Below, piece by piece: positions 1 through 8,983 of a DNA stretch of 42,353 nucleotides. Made by a program: the position numbers and the translations under genes. The DNA lies in NCBI GenBank assembly GCA_016201765.1, contig JACQCE010000039.1, forward strand, positions 1 through 42,353, written 5' to 3'. This DNA is from Nitrospirota bacterium. Its GTDB lineage: Bacteria > Nitrospirota > Nitrospiria > JACQCE01. The notes beneath the pieces are model-generated. The model searched no databases, was not told the origin of the DNA, and saw only the letters and a program-made list of their open reading frames with translations. How positions within the stretch are numbered: position 1 is the first letter of the stretch; each line of letters opens with the position of its first letter.

Positions 1-162
1 AAGCTGCAAGACTTCTCTGAAGTCCGGGAGAATCTCGCCTATTGGCTCTCCAGGACACCTGAAGAGCGCGTGGCTGAAGTGGAACGCCTGAGGAGGCAAC
101 GGGATGGACGTGCCGCGAGACTTCAGCGAACTGCTCGCGTTATTCAACGCACATCACGTTGA
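1..162 (+). CDS. C-terminal part of a small protein upstream of the nucleotidyltransferase (5' end outside window)
   Basis: Frame 1 is open from the first base to a TGA at 160-162 and encodes at least 53 residues. It includes the stretches ENLAYWLSRTPEERV and RLQRTARVIQR, which I recall as typical of a short conserved protein usually encoded directly before an MNT/AbiEii-like nucleotidyltransferase. It overlaps the next gene by 59 nt, as expected for a translationally coupled pair. No biochemical function is visible. A toxin-antitoxin-like partnership with the downstream gene is only a guess from gene order. Confidence 0.6.
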   Translation, partial: KLQDFSEVRENLAYWLSRTPEERVAEVERLRRQRDGRAARLQRTARVIQRTSR

Positions 163-550
163 CTATCTGATCGTCGGCGCGCACGCCCTCGCCTATCACG
201 GCGCGCCCCGCTATACCGGTGATCTCGACATCCTGGTGCGTCCTGATCCGGAGAATGCCGGTCGCATCCTCCGCGCATTGGAGGAGTTCGGTTTCGGTTC
301 GCTTGGTCTGACGGCAGAGGACTTTACCGCCCCTGATAATGTGATCCAGCTCGGCAGGGCCCCCGTTCGCGTCGACCTTGTCACGTCCATCACCGGTGTT
401 TCATGGGAACAAGCGGCGGCTGGCAACGTGGAGGCCCTGTATGGCGATCTCAATGTGCGCTATCTTGGGAAGAAGGAGTTGATTCAGAACAAGCGGGCGC
501 TGGGGCGGAAGAAGGATTTGGCCGACCTCGAAGCGCTGGGCGAGGAATAA
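104..550 (+). CDS. MNT-type nucleotidyltransferase domain protein
   Basis: This 148-residue soluble protein has the minimal nucleotidyltransferase fold signature. It shows a VGAHALAYHG segment, then TGDLDILV with the metal-binding pair D40 and D42, and a third acidic residue D91 in VRVDLVTS. The family transfers nucleotides to protein or RNA targets, and many members belong to toxin-antitoxin or phage-defence pairs. The ATG at 104 is preceded by AGGAGG (91-96) at a good distance. It overlaps the upstream small ORF, which suggests coupled expression. The length fits stand-alone MNT proteins. The substrate and biological role cannot be read from the sequence. Confidence 0.8.
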   Translation: MDVPRDFSELLALFNAHHVDYLIVGAHALAYHGAPRYTGDLDILVRPDPENAGRILRALEEFGFGSLGLTAEDFTAPDNVIQLGRAPVRVDLVTSITGVSWEQAAAGNVEALYGDLNVRYLGKKELIQNKRALGRKKDLADLEALGEE

Positions 551-572
551 GTGCCGTCGCTCCCGCACGGTT

Positions 573-588
573 TGCCTGCCGGCAGGCA
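573..588. repeat. perfect 16-bp palindrome
   Basis: TGCCTGCCGGCAGGCA is its own reverse complement and lies in the 88-nt gap after the nucleotidyltransferase gene. Flanking CGCTCC and GGAGCG can extend the structure. There is no T-tract, so a conventional intrinsic terminator is not obvious. It may be a dispersed palindromic element or a weak terminator. Confidence 0.55.
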
Positions 589-638
589 GGTCGCGGAGCG
601 GGTAAGGGTTTCAAGAATCAGACAGAGGAGATTGAACG

Positions 639-1013
639 ATGCCAGCGCATAAACCGGAAGAAGTCCATCGCCTCTTTGCCGATGCGTTCAACGCCGGCGA
701 TGTGCAGGCGATTCTATCGCTCTATGAGCCTGATGCTGTCCTTGTTCCACAGCCCGGACAGGTCGTCCAAGGACAGGCCGCCATTCGTGCCGCGCTCGGC
801 AACTATCTGGCCCTGAAGCCGAAATTTACCATGCAGCCCACCAGCGTTCTGCAATCCGGTGAGATCGCGTTGCTGTTTTCGAAGTGGACGCTGAGTGGGA
901 TCGGACCCGATGGCAAGACGTTGGAACTGGCCGGACAGACGACCGACGTGATGCGCCGCCGAAAGGACGGCACGTGGCTCATTGTGATCGATAATCCGTT
1001 TGGTGTTGGATAA
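639..1013 (+). CDS. SnoaL/DUF4440-like NTF2-fold protein
   Basis: This 124-residue protein has the usual pattern of the NTF2-like superfamily (SnoaL, DUF4440, ketosteroid-isomerase-like). It starts with an amphipathic opening helix (EEVHRLFADAFNAGDVQAILSLYEPDAVLV), continues with GQAAIRAAL, and ends with strands closing on WLIVIDNP. Members are small cone-shaped proteins that either bind a hydrophobic ligand or are enzymes. No catalytic residue set is diagnostic here, so the substrate is unknown. GAGGAG lies just upstream of the ATG at 639. There is no evident functional link to its neighbours, and hemB starts from its own promoter 40 nt after this stop codon. Confidence 0.7.
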   Translation: MPAHKPEEVHRLFADAFNAGDVQAILSLYEPDAVLVPQPGQVVQGQAAIRAALGNYLALKPKFTMQPTSVLQSGEIALLFSKWTLSGIGPDGKTLELAGQTTDVMRRRKDGTWLIVIDNPFGVG

Positions 1014-1053
1014 GGCAATCCCGCCCGCCATTTGTCGAAACGGTTGGTAAATC

Positions 1054-2105
<1,052 letters not shown>

Positions 2106-2158
2106 CCGTGGGCCCTTGGCGCTGCAGTTCCTTCCCACAGACCACCGGATAAGACGAG

Positions 2159-3169
2159 ATGGAACTGGTCCAGGGTTTGCCGGATCTTCGGGGCGAAACG
2201 CGTCCGGTCGTCATCGCCATGGGCAATTTCGACGGCGTGCACCTCGGCCATCAGGCAATCATCAACCGGGCGGTGGAGCGGGCGGGCGTGCGGGGCGGGC
2301 TGAGCCTCGCGCTGACGTTCGAGCCCCATCCGGTGCGCGTGCTCCGGCCCGAATCGCCGCTGGCGCTGCTGACGCCCTTTCCATTGAAAGTCCGGTTGAT
2401 CGAGCAATCGGGTGTGGAGCAGGTGATCTGCGCCAAGTTTACGCGCGAGTTTGCCGGGCAGAGCCCGAGCGACTTCGTCCACAAGGTGCTGGTGGACCGG
2501 TTGAAGGCGGCTGAAGTCTGCGTGGGGGAGAATTTCAATTTTGGGAAGAATCGTGAAGGCCGGCCCGCGTTGCTCAAAGAGCTGGGCGCGGCGGCGGGGT
2601 TTGCCGTGCACGTGCAGCCGCCGGTGGTGATCAACGGCCAGGTGGTCAGCTCGTCGGCCATCCGGCAGATGATCGAGCGGGGCGAGGTGGCCGAGGCGGC
2701 GCGTCTGTTGGGGCGGCCCTACCTCTTGCTGGGGGAAGTCATCAGCGGCCGGGGGCGGGGTGAGCAACTGGGTTTTCCCACGGCGAATCTGCGGCAGGCC
2801 GATCAATTGCTGCCGGCCGACGGCGTCTATGCCGGCTGGGTCACACTCGCAGCCAGCCGGGGGGCGCGGCGGAAAACAGACCGTGGATCATTAGCGGGGA
2901 CTGGGGCGGGCGACGGCATTTATCAGGGCGCGATCAACATCGGCGTGCGCCCGACGTTTCACGAAACGGAACGGGTGGTGGAAGTGCATCTGCTGGACTA
3001 TCCGGGATCGGGGGCGCTCTACGGCCAGGCGCTGGAGGTGGCCTTCGTGGCCCGGATTCGCGAGGAGCAGGCATTCGGCTCGGCCGCCGAGTTAAAGGCG
3101 CAGATTGTGAAGGATGTGGCCGCAATTCGGAGCGAACTGGCCGCATCGGCGCGGGGCGGGCGGAAATGA
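2159..3169 (+). CDS. ribF: bifunctional riboflavin kinase / FAD synthetase
   Basis: The enzyme phosphorylates riboflavin to FMN and then adenylylates FMN to FAD. The N-terminal FMN adenylyltransferase domain shows GNFDGVHLGH (an HxGH nucleotidyltransferase site) and SSSAIR. The C-terminal riboflavin kinase domain shows GRGRGEQLGFPTANL and GAINIGVRPTF. An extra glycine/arginine-rich stretch of about 25 residues lies between TANL and GIYQGAINIG and looks like a surface loop. The length of 336 residues is slightly above the usual 310-320 for this reason. The Shine-Dalgarno signal is weak. No FMN riboswitch is evident in the 53-nt gap from hemB, so it is probably read through from hemB. Confidence 0.95.
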   Translation: MELVQGLPDLRGETRPVVIAMGNFDGVHLGHQAIINRAVERAGVRGGLSLALTFEPHPVRVLRPESPLALLTPFPLKVRLIEQSGVEQVICAKFTREFAGQSPSDFVHKVLVDRLKAAEVCVGENFNFGKNREGRPALLKELGAAAGFAVHVQPPVVINGQVVSSSAIRQMIERGEVAEAARLLGRPYLLLGEVISGRGRGEQLGFPTANLRQADQLLPADGVYAGWVTLAASRGARRKTDRGSLAGTGAGDGIYQGAINIGVRPTFHETERVVEVHLLDYPGSGALYGQALEVAFVARIREEQAFGSAAELKAQIVKDVAAIRSELAASARGGRK

Positions 3170-3197
3170 TCGAAGATGTTTCGATTGAGGAATCTTG

Positions 3198-4301
3198 ATG
3201 AGCAAGCATGAGCCGGTCCTGGCTGCGGTCGCCGCCGCGTTGAACGAGCTGGGGTTGTGCCCGGCGAATGCGACGCCGGTGCAGACGGTGCTGGTGGCCG
3301 TCTCCGGCGGACCCGATTCGGTCTGTCTGCTGGATGCCCTCTCGCGCCTGGTGGGCTGGCGGGATGATCAAAAAGGGGGGGGCCGGACCACGCTCAAGCG
3401 ATCGTCCCGGTTTGCCGGCCAGCTCCACGTGGCCCATCTGCACCACGGCCTGCGGGGCGACGCGGCCGATGCCGACGCCGAGTTTGTGCAGGTGCGGGGA
3501 CGGGACTACGGCTGGCCGGTGACGGTCGGCCGGATTGATGCCAGACGGGAGGCCGCCCGGCTGAAGCTGTCGATGCAGGCGGCGGCGCGGGAGTGTCGCT
3601 ATCAATTCTTGAAGGACACGGCCGAACGGGTCGGCGCCTCATGGATCGCCGTGGCCCATACGGCCAACGACCAGGCGGAGACGCTGCTGCTGCGGCTGTT
3701 GCGGGGCAGCGGTCCGGACGGCCTGGCCGGCATGCGGCTTATGCGGGAGGGGCGGATCGTGCGGCCGCTGCTGCGGGTGCCGCGGGCGGCGGTGCTCGAG
3801 TATCTGACCCGGCGCGGGTTGCCCTTCCGGGAGGATCGGTCGAACGAGGACCGCCATTACACCCGCAACCGGGTCCGGGCCGAGTTGTTGCCGCTCCTGG
3901 CCCGGGATTATAATCCGGCGATTGTGACCCGGCTGGCCGACACCGCCCGGCTGATGGCCGAGGAACGGCAGGTGGTGGATGAACTGCTGGCGGGCTATTG
4001 GCGTGAGGGGCTGCTGGCCGCCGAGCCGGGCCGGCTGATTTTTGACCGGACCGTGATCAGCCGTCAGTTGCCCGCGGTGCAACGCTGGTGGGTGCGCCGG
4101 GCCCTGCGGCTGCTGGCCGGAGGCGCGCCGGCCGGGACCGCGAAGACTTGCGAGGAGACGCTGCGCGGCCTCCGCCGTCCGGGGCCCCGTACGGTGACGT
4201 TGCGCGGCGGTCTGACGGTGCGAATGACGGACACGACCATTGATTTTAAAAAACGGGCAGACCGGCCGTCTGTCAGGGCGGCACGGGTGGGGGGAACGTG
4301 A
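3198..4301 (+). CDS. tilS: tRNA(Ile)-lysidine synthase
   Basis: TilS attaches lysine to C34 of tRNA-Ile(CAU), converting its decoding from AUG to AUA. The N-terminal PP-loop ATPase motif AVSGGPDSVCLLDAL is clear (S36 to S41). It is followed by HLHHGLRG, and by AHTANDQAETLLLRLLRGSG, the family segment after the ATP site. A C-terminal extension of about 150 residues fits the usual architecture. The 367-residue product carries an insert of about 20 residues near residue 57 encoded across an A5G8 homopolymer (3370-3382). The ATG at 3198 is chosen over TTG at 3195. Its stop overlaps the start of hpt. Confidence 0.94.
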   Translation: MSKHEPVLAAVAAALNELGLCPANATPVQTVLVAVSGGPDSVCLLDALSRLVGWRDDQKGGGRTTLKRSSRFAGQLHVAHLHHGLRGDAADADAEFVQVRGRDYGWPVTVGRIDARREAARLKLSMQAAARECRYQFLKDTAERVGASWIAVAHTANDQAETLLLRLLRGSGPDGLAGMRLMREGRIVRPLLRVPRAAVLEYLTRRGLPFREDRSNEDRHYTRNRVRAELLPLLARDYNPAIVTRLADTARLMAEERQVVDELLAGYWREGLLAAEPGRLIFDRTVISRQLPAVQRWWVRRALRLLAGGAPAGTAKTCEETLRGLRRPGPRTVTLRGGLTVRMTDTTIDFKKRADRPSVRAARVGGT

Positions 4302-4840
4302 TGGAACAACGGATGTTCGGGAAACCGCTGATCAACCCGGTCGATTTACAGCGGCGGATTCGGAAGCTGGGCCACCAGATTTCCCAGGATTACGTCGGCA
4401 AGGATCTGGTGCTGGTCGGCCTGCTCAAGGGGGCCTTCGCCTTTTACGCCGATCTGGCCAGGGCCATTTCGATTCCGCTGGCGGTCGATTTTCTGGTGGT
4501 GACCAGCGGGGGGTCGAGTACGGAGGGCAAGAAGCGGGTCAAAATGATCTCCGATCTGACGGTCGACATCGCCGGCCGCGACGTCCTGCTGGTGGAGGAC
4601 ATCGTCGATTCGGGCCTGACGGTAAAATCCCTGATGAACCGGCTGCAGGCGCGCAAGCCCGCCTCGCTCAAGATCTGCGCCATGCTGGACAAGCCCTCCC
4701 GCCGCAAGGTGGACGTGAAGCTCGATTACGTCGGCTTCATGATCCCGAACAAATATGTGATCGGCTTTGGGCTGGACTATAAGAACAATTACCGGAATTT
4801 GCCCTATTTGGCGGTCCTGGATCAACTGCAAAACGAGTGA
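4301..4840 (+). CDS. hpt: hypoxanthine phosphoribosyltransferase
   Basis: The enzyme salvages hypoxanthine and guanine to IMP and GMP using PRPP. The 179-residue protein has the PRPP-binding loop VLLVEDIVDSGLT, the family segment LVGLLKGAFAFYADL near the N-terminus, and the C-terminal FMIPNKYVIGFGLDYKNNYRNLPYLAVL that covers the purine. It overlaps the tilS stop by one base. The tilS-hpt-ftsH order is common in bacteria. The ATG at 4301 is chosen over GTG at 4298 because a G6 run plus AA (4289-4296) is correctly spaced only for the ATG. Confidence 0.95.
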   Translation: MEQRMFGKPLINPVDLQRRIRKLGHQISQDYVGKDLVLVGLLKGAFAFYADLARAISIPLAVDFLVVTSGGSSTEGKKRVKMISDLTVDIAGRDVLLVEDIVDSGLTVKSLMNRLQARKPASLKICAMLDKPSRRKVDVKLDYVGFMIPNKYVIGFGLDYKNNYRNLPYLAVLDQLQNE

Positions 4841-4900
4841 GGCCGGCGGGACCGACGCGGCAAAAAGCCCCCTGGCATGTGGCGCAGTTGTTGGAGGCTA

Positions 4901-4909
4901 TGTTATAGT
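4901..4909 (+). promoter_or_regulatory. possible extended -10 promoter of ftsH
   Basis: TGTTATAGT combines a TG extension and the hexamer TATAGT (4904-4909) in the 160-nt gap between hpt and ftsH. No good -35 hexamer is seen, which is typical of extended -10 promoters. The predicted leader is about 85 nt. Confidence 0.4.
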
Positions 4910-5000
4910 AAGAGTCACGCGCCGCCTGACGCGGCCCCGTGACCTGTGAGCCTGTGATGATAGTGACCATCCCGATGCACGCGAGTGAGGTTGTGACGTT

Positions 5001-6809
5001 GTGAATCCCAAGATGAAAAATCTGGCCCTCTGGGTGATCGGCCTGATCTTCATGGTCGTGCTCTTCAATCTCTTCAATCTGCCGACGCGTCAGGCCGAGA
5101 ATGAGCTGGTCTTCAGCGATTTCATGAACCGGCTGGAGCACGGTGACGTCAAGGAAGTGACGATCAAGGAGCGCCGGATTCAGGGCACCATGCGGGACGG
5201 CCAGCATTTCTCCACCTACACGGCCGACTATCCGAATCTGGTGCAGGTCATGCGCGACCACAACACGGCGATTGTGGTGAAGCCGCCGGATGAGAGCCCC
5301 TGGTACATCACGCTGCTCGTCAGCTGGGCGCCGTTCCTGCTCTTTTTGGGGTTGTGGATCTTCTTCATGCGCCAGATGCAGGTGGGCGGCAACCGCGCCC
5401 TCTCGTTCGGCAAGAGCCGGGCCCGACTGCTCTCGGAAGACCGGAAGAAGATCACCTTTGCGGACGTGGCGGGCGTGGAAGAGGCCAAGCAGGAAGTCTC
5501 TGAAATTATTGATTTCCTCAAAGATCCGCCGAAGTTTCAAAAGCTGGGCGGCCGGATTCCCAAGGGCGTGCTGATCGTGGGCCCGCCGGGCACGGGCAAA
5601 ACGCTCCTGGCCAAGGCGATCGCCGGCGAGGCGGGCGTGCCCTTTTTCAGCATCAGCGGTTCCGATTTTGTGGAAATGTTCGTGGGCGTCGGCGCCAGCC
5701 GCGTGCGCGACCTGTTCGAGCAGGGCAAGAAACACGCCCCCTGCATCATCTTCATCGATGAGATCGATGCCGTCGGCCGTTTGCGCGGCGCGGGCCTGGG
5801 CGGCGGCCACGACGAGCGCGAGCAGACGCTCAACCAGCTGCTGGTTGAAATGGACGGCTTCGATACGACCGAGGGGGTCATTCTGGTGGCCGCGACCAAC
5901 CGGCCCGACGTGATCGACCCGGCGCTGCTGCGCCCCGGCCGATTCGACCGGCAGGTGGTGGTGAACCGGCCCGATTTGAAGGGGCGGGTGGAAATCCTCA
6001 AGGTGCATACGAAGAAAGTGCCCATCGCCGGCGATGTCTCGCTGGATGTGATCGGGCGGGGGACGCCGGGGTTCGCGGGCGCCGACTTGGAAAATCTGGT
6101 CAACGAAGCGGCGCTGCTGGCCGCCCGCCACGGCAAGAAGGCGGTCGAGATGAAAGACTTCGAGTCGGCCAAGGACAAAGTCCTGATGGGGGCGGAGCGC
6201 CGGAGCGTGATCATCAGCGATCACGAGCGGCGCACCACGGCCTTTCATGAAGCCGGCCACGCGCTGGTGGCCAAGATGCTGCCGGGGACCGATCCGGTTC
6301 ACAAGGTGACGATCATTCCGCGCGGCCGCGCGCTGGGCCTGACCATGCAGTTGCCGGTCGACGACCGCTACACCTATCCCAAGGACTTTCTCTACAACAA
6401 CATCGCCATTCTGATGGGCGGCCGGGTTGCCGAGGAGCTGGTCCTCAATTTCATGACGACGGGCGCCGGCAACGACATCGAGAAGGCGACCGATCTGGCC
6501 CGCAAGATGGTCTGCGAGTGGGGCATGAGCGAGAAAATGGGGCCGCTGACCTTCGGCAAGAAGGAGCAGGAGATTTTCCTCGGCCGGGAAATCTCGCAGC
6601 ACCGCGACTACAGCGAGCACACGGCGATCGAGATCGACAACGAGGTCAAGCGGCTGGTGATGGAAAATTACGAGCGGGCCAAGACGATCATCAACACCAA
6701 CATGAAGGCGCTCAGAGCGATCGCCGAAGCGCTCCTCGAGCGCGAGTCGCTGGAAGGGCCCGAGATCGAGCAGATCATCCAGCAGTCGGCCGCCGCGTCT
6801 CCGTCGTAA
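5001..6809 (+). CDS. ftsH: ATP-dependent zinc metalloprotease FtsH
   Basis: FtsH is a membrane-anchored hexameric AAA+ protease that extracts and degrades membrane and soluble proteins. Visible in order are a first membrane helix (about residues 7-27), a periplasmic region, and a second helix (about 105-125, [19 protein letters not shown]). The Walker A motif GPPGTGKT is at 194-201, followed by Walker [12 protein letters not shown] and the second region of homology ([20 protein letters not shown]). The zinc site is HEAGH at 416-420. The 602-residue length is normal. GTG at 5001 is taken as the start because it gives the family N-terminus MNPKMKNL and has GAGTGAGG upstream. The in-frame ATG at 5013 is the alternative. 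Confidence 0.96.
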   Translation: MNPKMKNLALWVIGLIFMVVLFNLFNLPTRQAENELVFSDFMNRLEHGDVKEVTIKERRIQGTMRDGQHFSTYTADYPNLVQVMRDHNTAIVVKPPDESPWYITLLVSWAPFLLFLGLWIFFMRQMQVGGNRALSFGKSRARLLSEDRKKITFADVAGVEEAKQEVSEIIDFLKDPPKFQKLGGRIPKGVLIVGPPGTGKTLLAKAIAGEAGVPFFSISGSDFVEMFVGVGASRVRDLFEQGKKHAPCIIFIDEIDAVGRLRGAGLGGGHDEREQTLNQLLVEMDGFDTTEGVILVAATNRPDVIDPALLRPGRFDRQVVVNRPDLKGRVEILKVHTKKVPIAGDVSLDVIGRGTPGFAGADLENLVNEAALLAARHGKKAVEMKDFESAKDKVLMGAERRSVIISDHERRTTAFHEAGHALVAKMLPGTDPVHKVTIIPRGRALGLTMQLPVDDRYTYPKDFLYNNIAILMGGRVAEELVLNFMTTGAGNDIEKATDLARKMVCEWGMSEKMGPLTFGKKEQEIFLGREISQHRDYSEHTAIEIDNEVKRLVMENYERAKTIINTNMKALRAIAEALLERESLEGPEIEQIIQQSAAASPS

Positions 6810-6810
6810 A

Positions 6811-6900
6811 GCGGATTAAGGATTAGAGAGGAAAGGGCGGGGTAAGGATTAAGGGTCTGCTTACCCCCTAATCCGCCTTGCCTTTTAATCCCTAATCCCC
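6811..6900. repeat. imperfect inverted repeat built from GGATTA words (ftsH-folP spacer)
   Basis: The spacer starts 1 nt after the ftsH stop. Its left half (6811-6855) repeats GGATTA-type words, and its right half (6861-6900) carries TAATCC-type complements. The whole can fold into a long imperfect stem with a short loop near 6856-6860. There is no T-tract after it. Possible roles are a bidirectional terminator, an mRNA-end stabiliser or a dispersed repeat. Confidence 0.6.
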
Positions 6901-6915
6901 CGATCCCCTGTACTC

Positions 6916-7812
6916 ATGTCACCCCGGCTCCGCTCCCATCGACTCCGATGGGGTTCCTGGTGTTTGGATCTCTCCGCGCGCACCCACATCATGGGTGTGC
7001 TCAATGTCACGCCCGATTCCTTTTCCGACGGCGGCCGGTATCTGCTCCTGGATCGGGCCCTGGCGCATGCGGAACGGATGGCGGAAGCGGGCGCCGACCT
7101 GATCGACATCGGCGGGGAATCGACCCGTCCCGGCGCGCCCGTGGTGCCGCTGGATGACGAGCTGCGCCGCGTCATCCCGGTGATCGAACGGGTGGCGGCG
7201 CGCTGCCGCGTGCCCATCTCGATCGACACGTCGAAAGCGGAGGTCGCCCGGCGGGCGATCGAGGCCGGCGCCGCGATGATCAACGATGTGACCGCGCTTG
7301 TGGGCGATCCGGCCATGGCCGGTGTCGCGGCGCGGGCGGGCGTGCCCGTCGTGCTGATGCATATGCGGGGCACGCCCCGGACGATGCAGCGCCGCCCCCG
7401 CTATCGTGCGCTGATGGATGACCTGCTCCGGTTTTTCCGCGAACGGATCGCTGCCGCGGTCGCCGCCGGCATCGACCGGCGCCGGATCATCATCGACCCC
7501 GGGATCGGATTCGGCAAGACCCTCGCCCATAATCTGGAAATTTTGCGGCGGTTGGGTGTTCTGTCCCGATTGGGACAGCCGATTCTCATTGGCCCGTCGC
7601 GCAAATCGTTTTTGGGAAAATTGACCGGTCAACCCGTCGGTCAATCCCCCGGTGAATCAAATGACCGGCGGCTGGAGGGAACGGCCGCGGCCGTGACGGC
7701 GGCGGTATTGCACGGCGCGCAGCTGGTGCGCGTGCATGACGTGGCCGAGATGGTGCGGGTGGTGCGGGTGGCCGACGCGATCTATCGAAGCCCGCGAAGC
7801 CCGGCGAGGTGA
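6916..7812 (+). CDS. folP: dihydropteroate synthase
   Basis: This enzyme condenses 6-hydroxymethyl-7,8-dihydropterin pyrophosphate with p-aminobenzoate in folate synthesis and is the sulfonamide target. Both family signatures are visible: IMGVLNVTPDSFSDGG near the N-terminus and ADLIDIGGESTRPGA after it. Later come ISIDTSKAEVARRAIEAGA, INDVTAL, and the C-terminal LIGPSRKSFLG. The 298-residue length is within the family range, with a short N-terminal extension before the first signature. No clear Shine-Dalgarno sequence precedes ATG 6916. It is the last plus-strand gene before a convergent pair boundary. Confidence 0.95.
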   Translation: MSPRLRSHRLRWGSWCLDLSARTHIMGVLNVTPDSFSDGGRYLLLDRALAHAERMAEAGADLIDIGGESTRPGAPVVPLDDELRRVIPVIERVAARCRVPISIDTSKAEVARRAIEAGAAMINDVTALVGDPAMAGVAARAGVPVVLMHMRGTPRTMQRRPRYRALMDDLLRFFRERIAAAVAAGIDRRRIIIDPGIGFGKTLAHNLEILRRLGVLSRLGQPILIGPSRKSFLGKLTGQPVGQSPGESNDRRLEGTAAAVTAAVLHGAQLVRVHDVAEMVRVVRVADAIYRSPRSPAR

Positions 7813-7834
7813 AGCCGGGCGGGGTGCGGCTAGG

Positions 7835-7855
7835 GGGCGGGTTTCAAACCCGCCC
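7835..7855. terminator. GC-rich hairpin between convergent genes
   Basis: GGGCGGGTTT (7835-7844) and AAACCCGCCC (7846-7855) form a perfect inverted repeat between the folP stop (7812) and the 3' end of the minus-strand exonuclease gene (7860). There is no U-tract in either direction, so it may act as a bidirectional or factor-assisted terminator. Confidence 0.55.
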
Positions 7856-7859
7856 GCTG

Positions 7860-8420
7860 TCAGAACAGCGTGCCCCAGGCGACGGGGACGCGCTGCCGCT
7901 GGCCGGTTGTTTTCTGAAGATAGTAGAGTTCGCCGTGCTGAGCGCCGAACTCGTACAGATCCCGCGTCAGCCGGACGTCTGTCAGGCAGTACTCACTGAG
8001 CCGCTGGAAGTCCCCCTCCCGGAAGAATCGAATGGCATCGAGTCCATGCCCGGATTTTTTGCTGCCCAGTGTGGCCTCGGCCAGACTGTCGAGACTGACC
8101 CGGTGGCCGAGGGTGTTGGTCACCTCTTCCATCAGATCGAGCGTCGGCAACCGGTCGTAGGCCAGGGGGAGGTAGGGCGCCAGCACGGGGTAGTCGAACC
8201 GGCGAAGATTGAAGCCGATGATCTGGGAGGCGCGGGTGAAGAGCGGCTCCAGCGTCTTCAAGTCCTCCTCCCGATAAATCCGGAACTGGTCGGTCGCGTA
8301 GGAGTAGAGGCCGAGCACCGAGACTTTCAGGGCGTCCAACCGGTCCCGCCCGCCCACCTCGTCGAATGAATATTGGGTTTCCAGGTCGATGACCAGGCGA
8401 TCGCCGTCATGGGCGGTCAT
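7860..8420 (-). CDS. DEDD-type 3'-5' exonuclease-like protein (RNase H fold, YprB type)
   Basis: The 186-residue protein has the order of acidic motifs of DEDD exonucleases. VIDLET supplies the first D and E near residue 12, GFNLRRFDYPVL supplies the second D, and CLTDVRLTRDLYEF supplies the last D with a preceding tyrosine. LDSLAEATLG precedes the last motif. This matches stand-alone predicted 3'-5' exonucleases related to the PolB proofreading domain and to YprB. It probably acts on DNA or RNA ends, but the substrate is not visible. It is the third gene of a minus-strand run after glyA and nrdR, 52 nt from nrdR. Confidence 0.8.
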   Translation of the reverse strand: MTAHDGDRLVIDLETQYSFDEVGGRDRLDALKVSVLGLYSYATDQFRIYREEDLKTLEPLFTRASQIIGFNLRRFDYPVLAPYLPLAYDRLPTLDLMEEVTNTLGHRVSLDSLAEATLGSKKSGHGLDAIRFFREGDFQRLSEYCLTDVRLTRDLYEFGAQHGELYYLQKTTGQRQRVPVAWGTLF

Positions 8421-8472
8421 GATGATGGGGGCCTGGACATGGGTGTGGGGTGTGCGGTGACGACGGCCGGAA

Positions 8473-8979
8473 TCAACGGGGCGGAGGCGGCGCCGGCGGT
8501 GTGGCGCCCGCGGCGGACTCTTTGTGATCGTCGCGGATGAGTGATTTGAGCTCCGCCATGAAGGCGTGCAGATCTTTGAAATCCCGGTAGACGGAGGCGA
8601 ACCGCACGTAGGCGACCTGGTCCAAGCGGGAGAGTTCTTCCATCACCTCCTGGCCGATCCGCTGGCCGGGAATTTCCGATTCGCCCAGTTCCTGGATTTT
8701 CCGGGTGATCCGCTCGACGATCTCCTGCAGCGTCTCGATGCTGACGGGCCGCTTCTCGCAGGCCTTCTGCAAGCCCGCAAGAATCTTGTTGCGGTTGAAA
8801 GTCTCCCGCCGGCCGTCTTTTTTAATGACCAGCGGCAGCGCCTGCTCGCTCCGCTCGTAGGTGGTGAAGCGGCGTTTGCACTCCAGGCATTCGCGCCGGC
8901 GGCGGATCGATTCGCCGTCGTTGCTCAACCGCGAGTCAATGACCTTGTTGTCCAGCTTTTCGCAGAAGGGACAGCGCAT
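8473..8979 (-). CDS. nrdR: transcriptional repressor NrdR
   Basis: NrdR represses ribonucleotide reductase genes in response to dATP/ATP. The N-terminal zinc ribbon has two CxxC pairs (CPFC and CLEC) in MRCPFCEKLDNKVIDSR and RRRECLECKRRFTTYER. The ATP-cone domain follows (PLVIKKDGRRETFNRNKILAGLQKACEKRPV). The 168-residue product ends in a proline-rich tail after the conserved core, slightly longer than usual. It starts 4 nt after the glyA stop with no good Shine-Dalgarno sequence, so it is probably translationally coupled to glyA. No ribonucleotide reductase gene lies in the window. Confidence 0.95.
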   Translation of the reverse strand: MRCPFCEKLDNKVIDSRLSNDGESIRRRRECLECKRRFTTYERSEQALPLVIKKDGRRETFNRNKILAGLQKACEKRPVSIETLQEIVERITRKIQELGESEIPGQRIGQEVMEELSRLDQVAYVRFASVYRDFKDLHAFMAELKSLIRDDHKESAAGATPPAPPPPR

Positions 8980-8983
8980 AGTG

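Noticed and set aside
2106-2158. FMN riboswitch before ribF
   Set aside because: The 53-nt gap is too short and lacks the conserved junction motifs.
4737-6620. 627-codon open frame antisense to ftsH
   Set aside because: It mirrors a confidently identified gene. Its translation is His/Arg/Gln-rich without domains, as expected for an antisense frame in high-G+C DNA.
7809-8369. 186-codon plus-strand frame opposite the exonuclease gene
   Set aside because: The minus-strand frame has ordered DEDD motifs and operon context. The plus-strand frame has neither.
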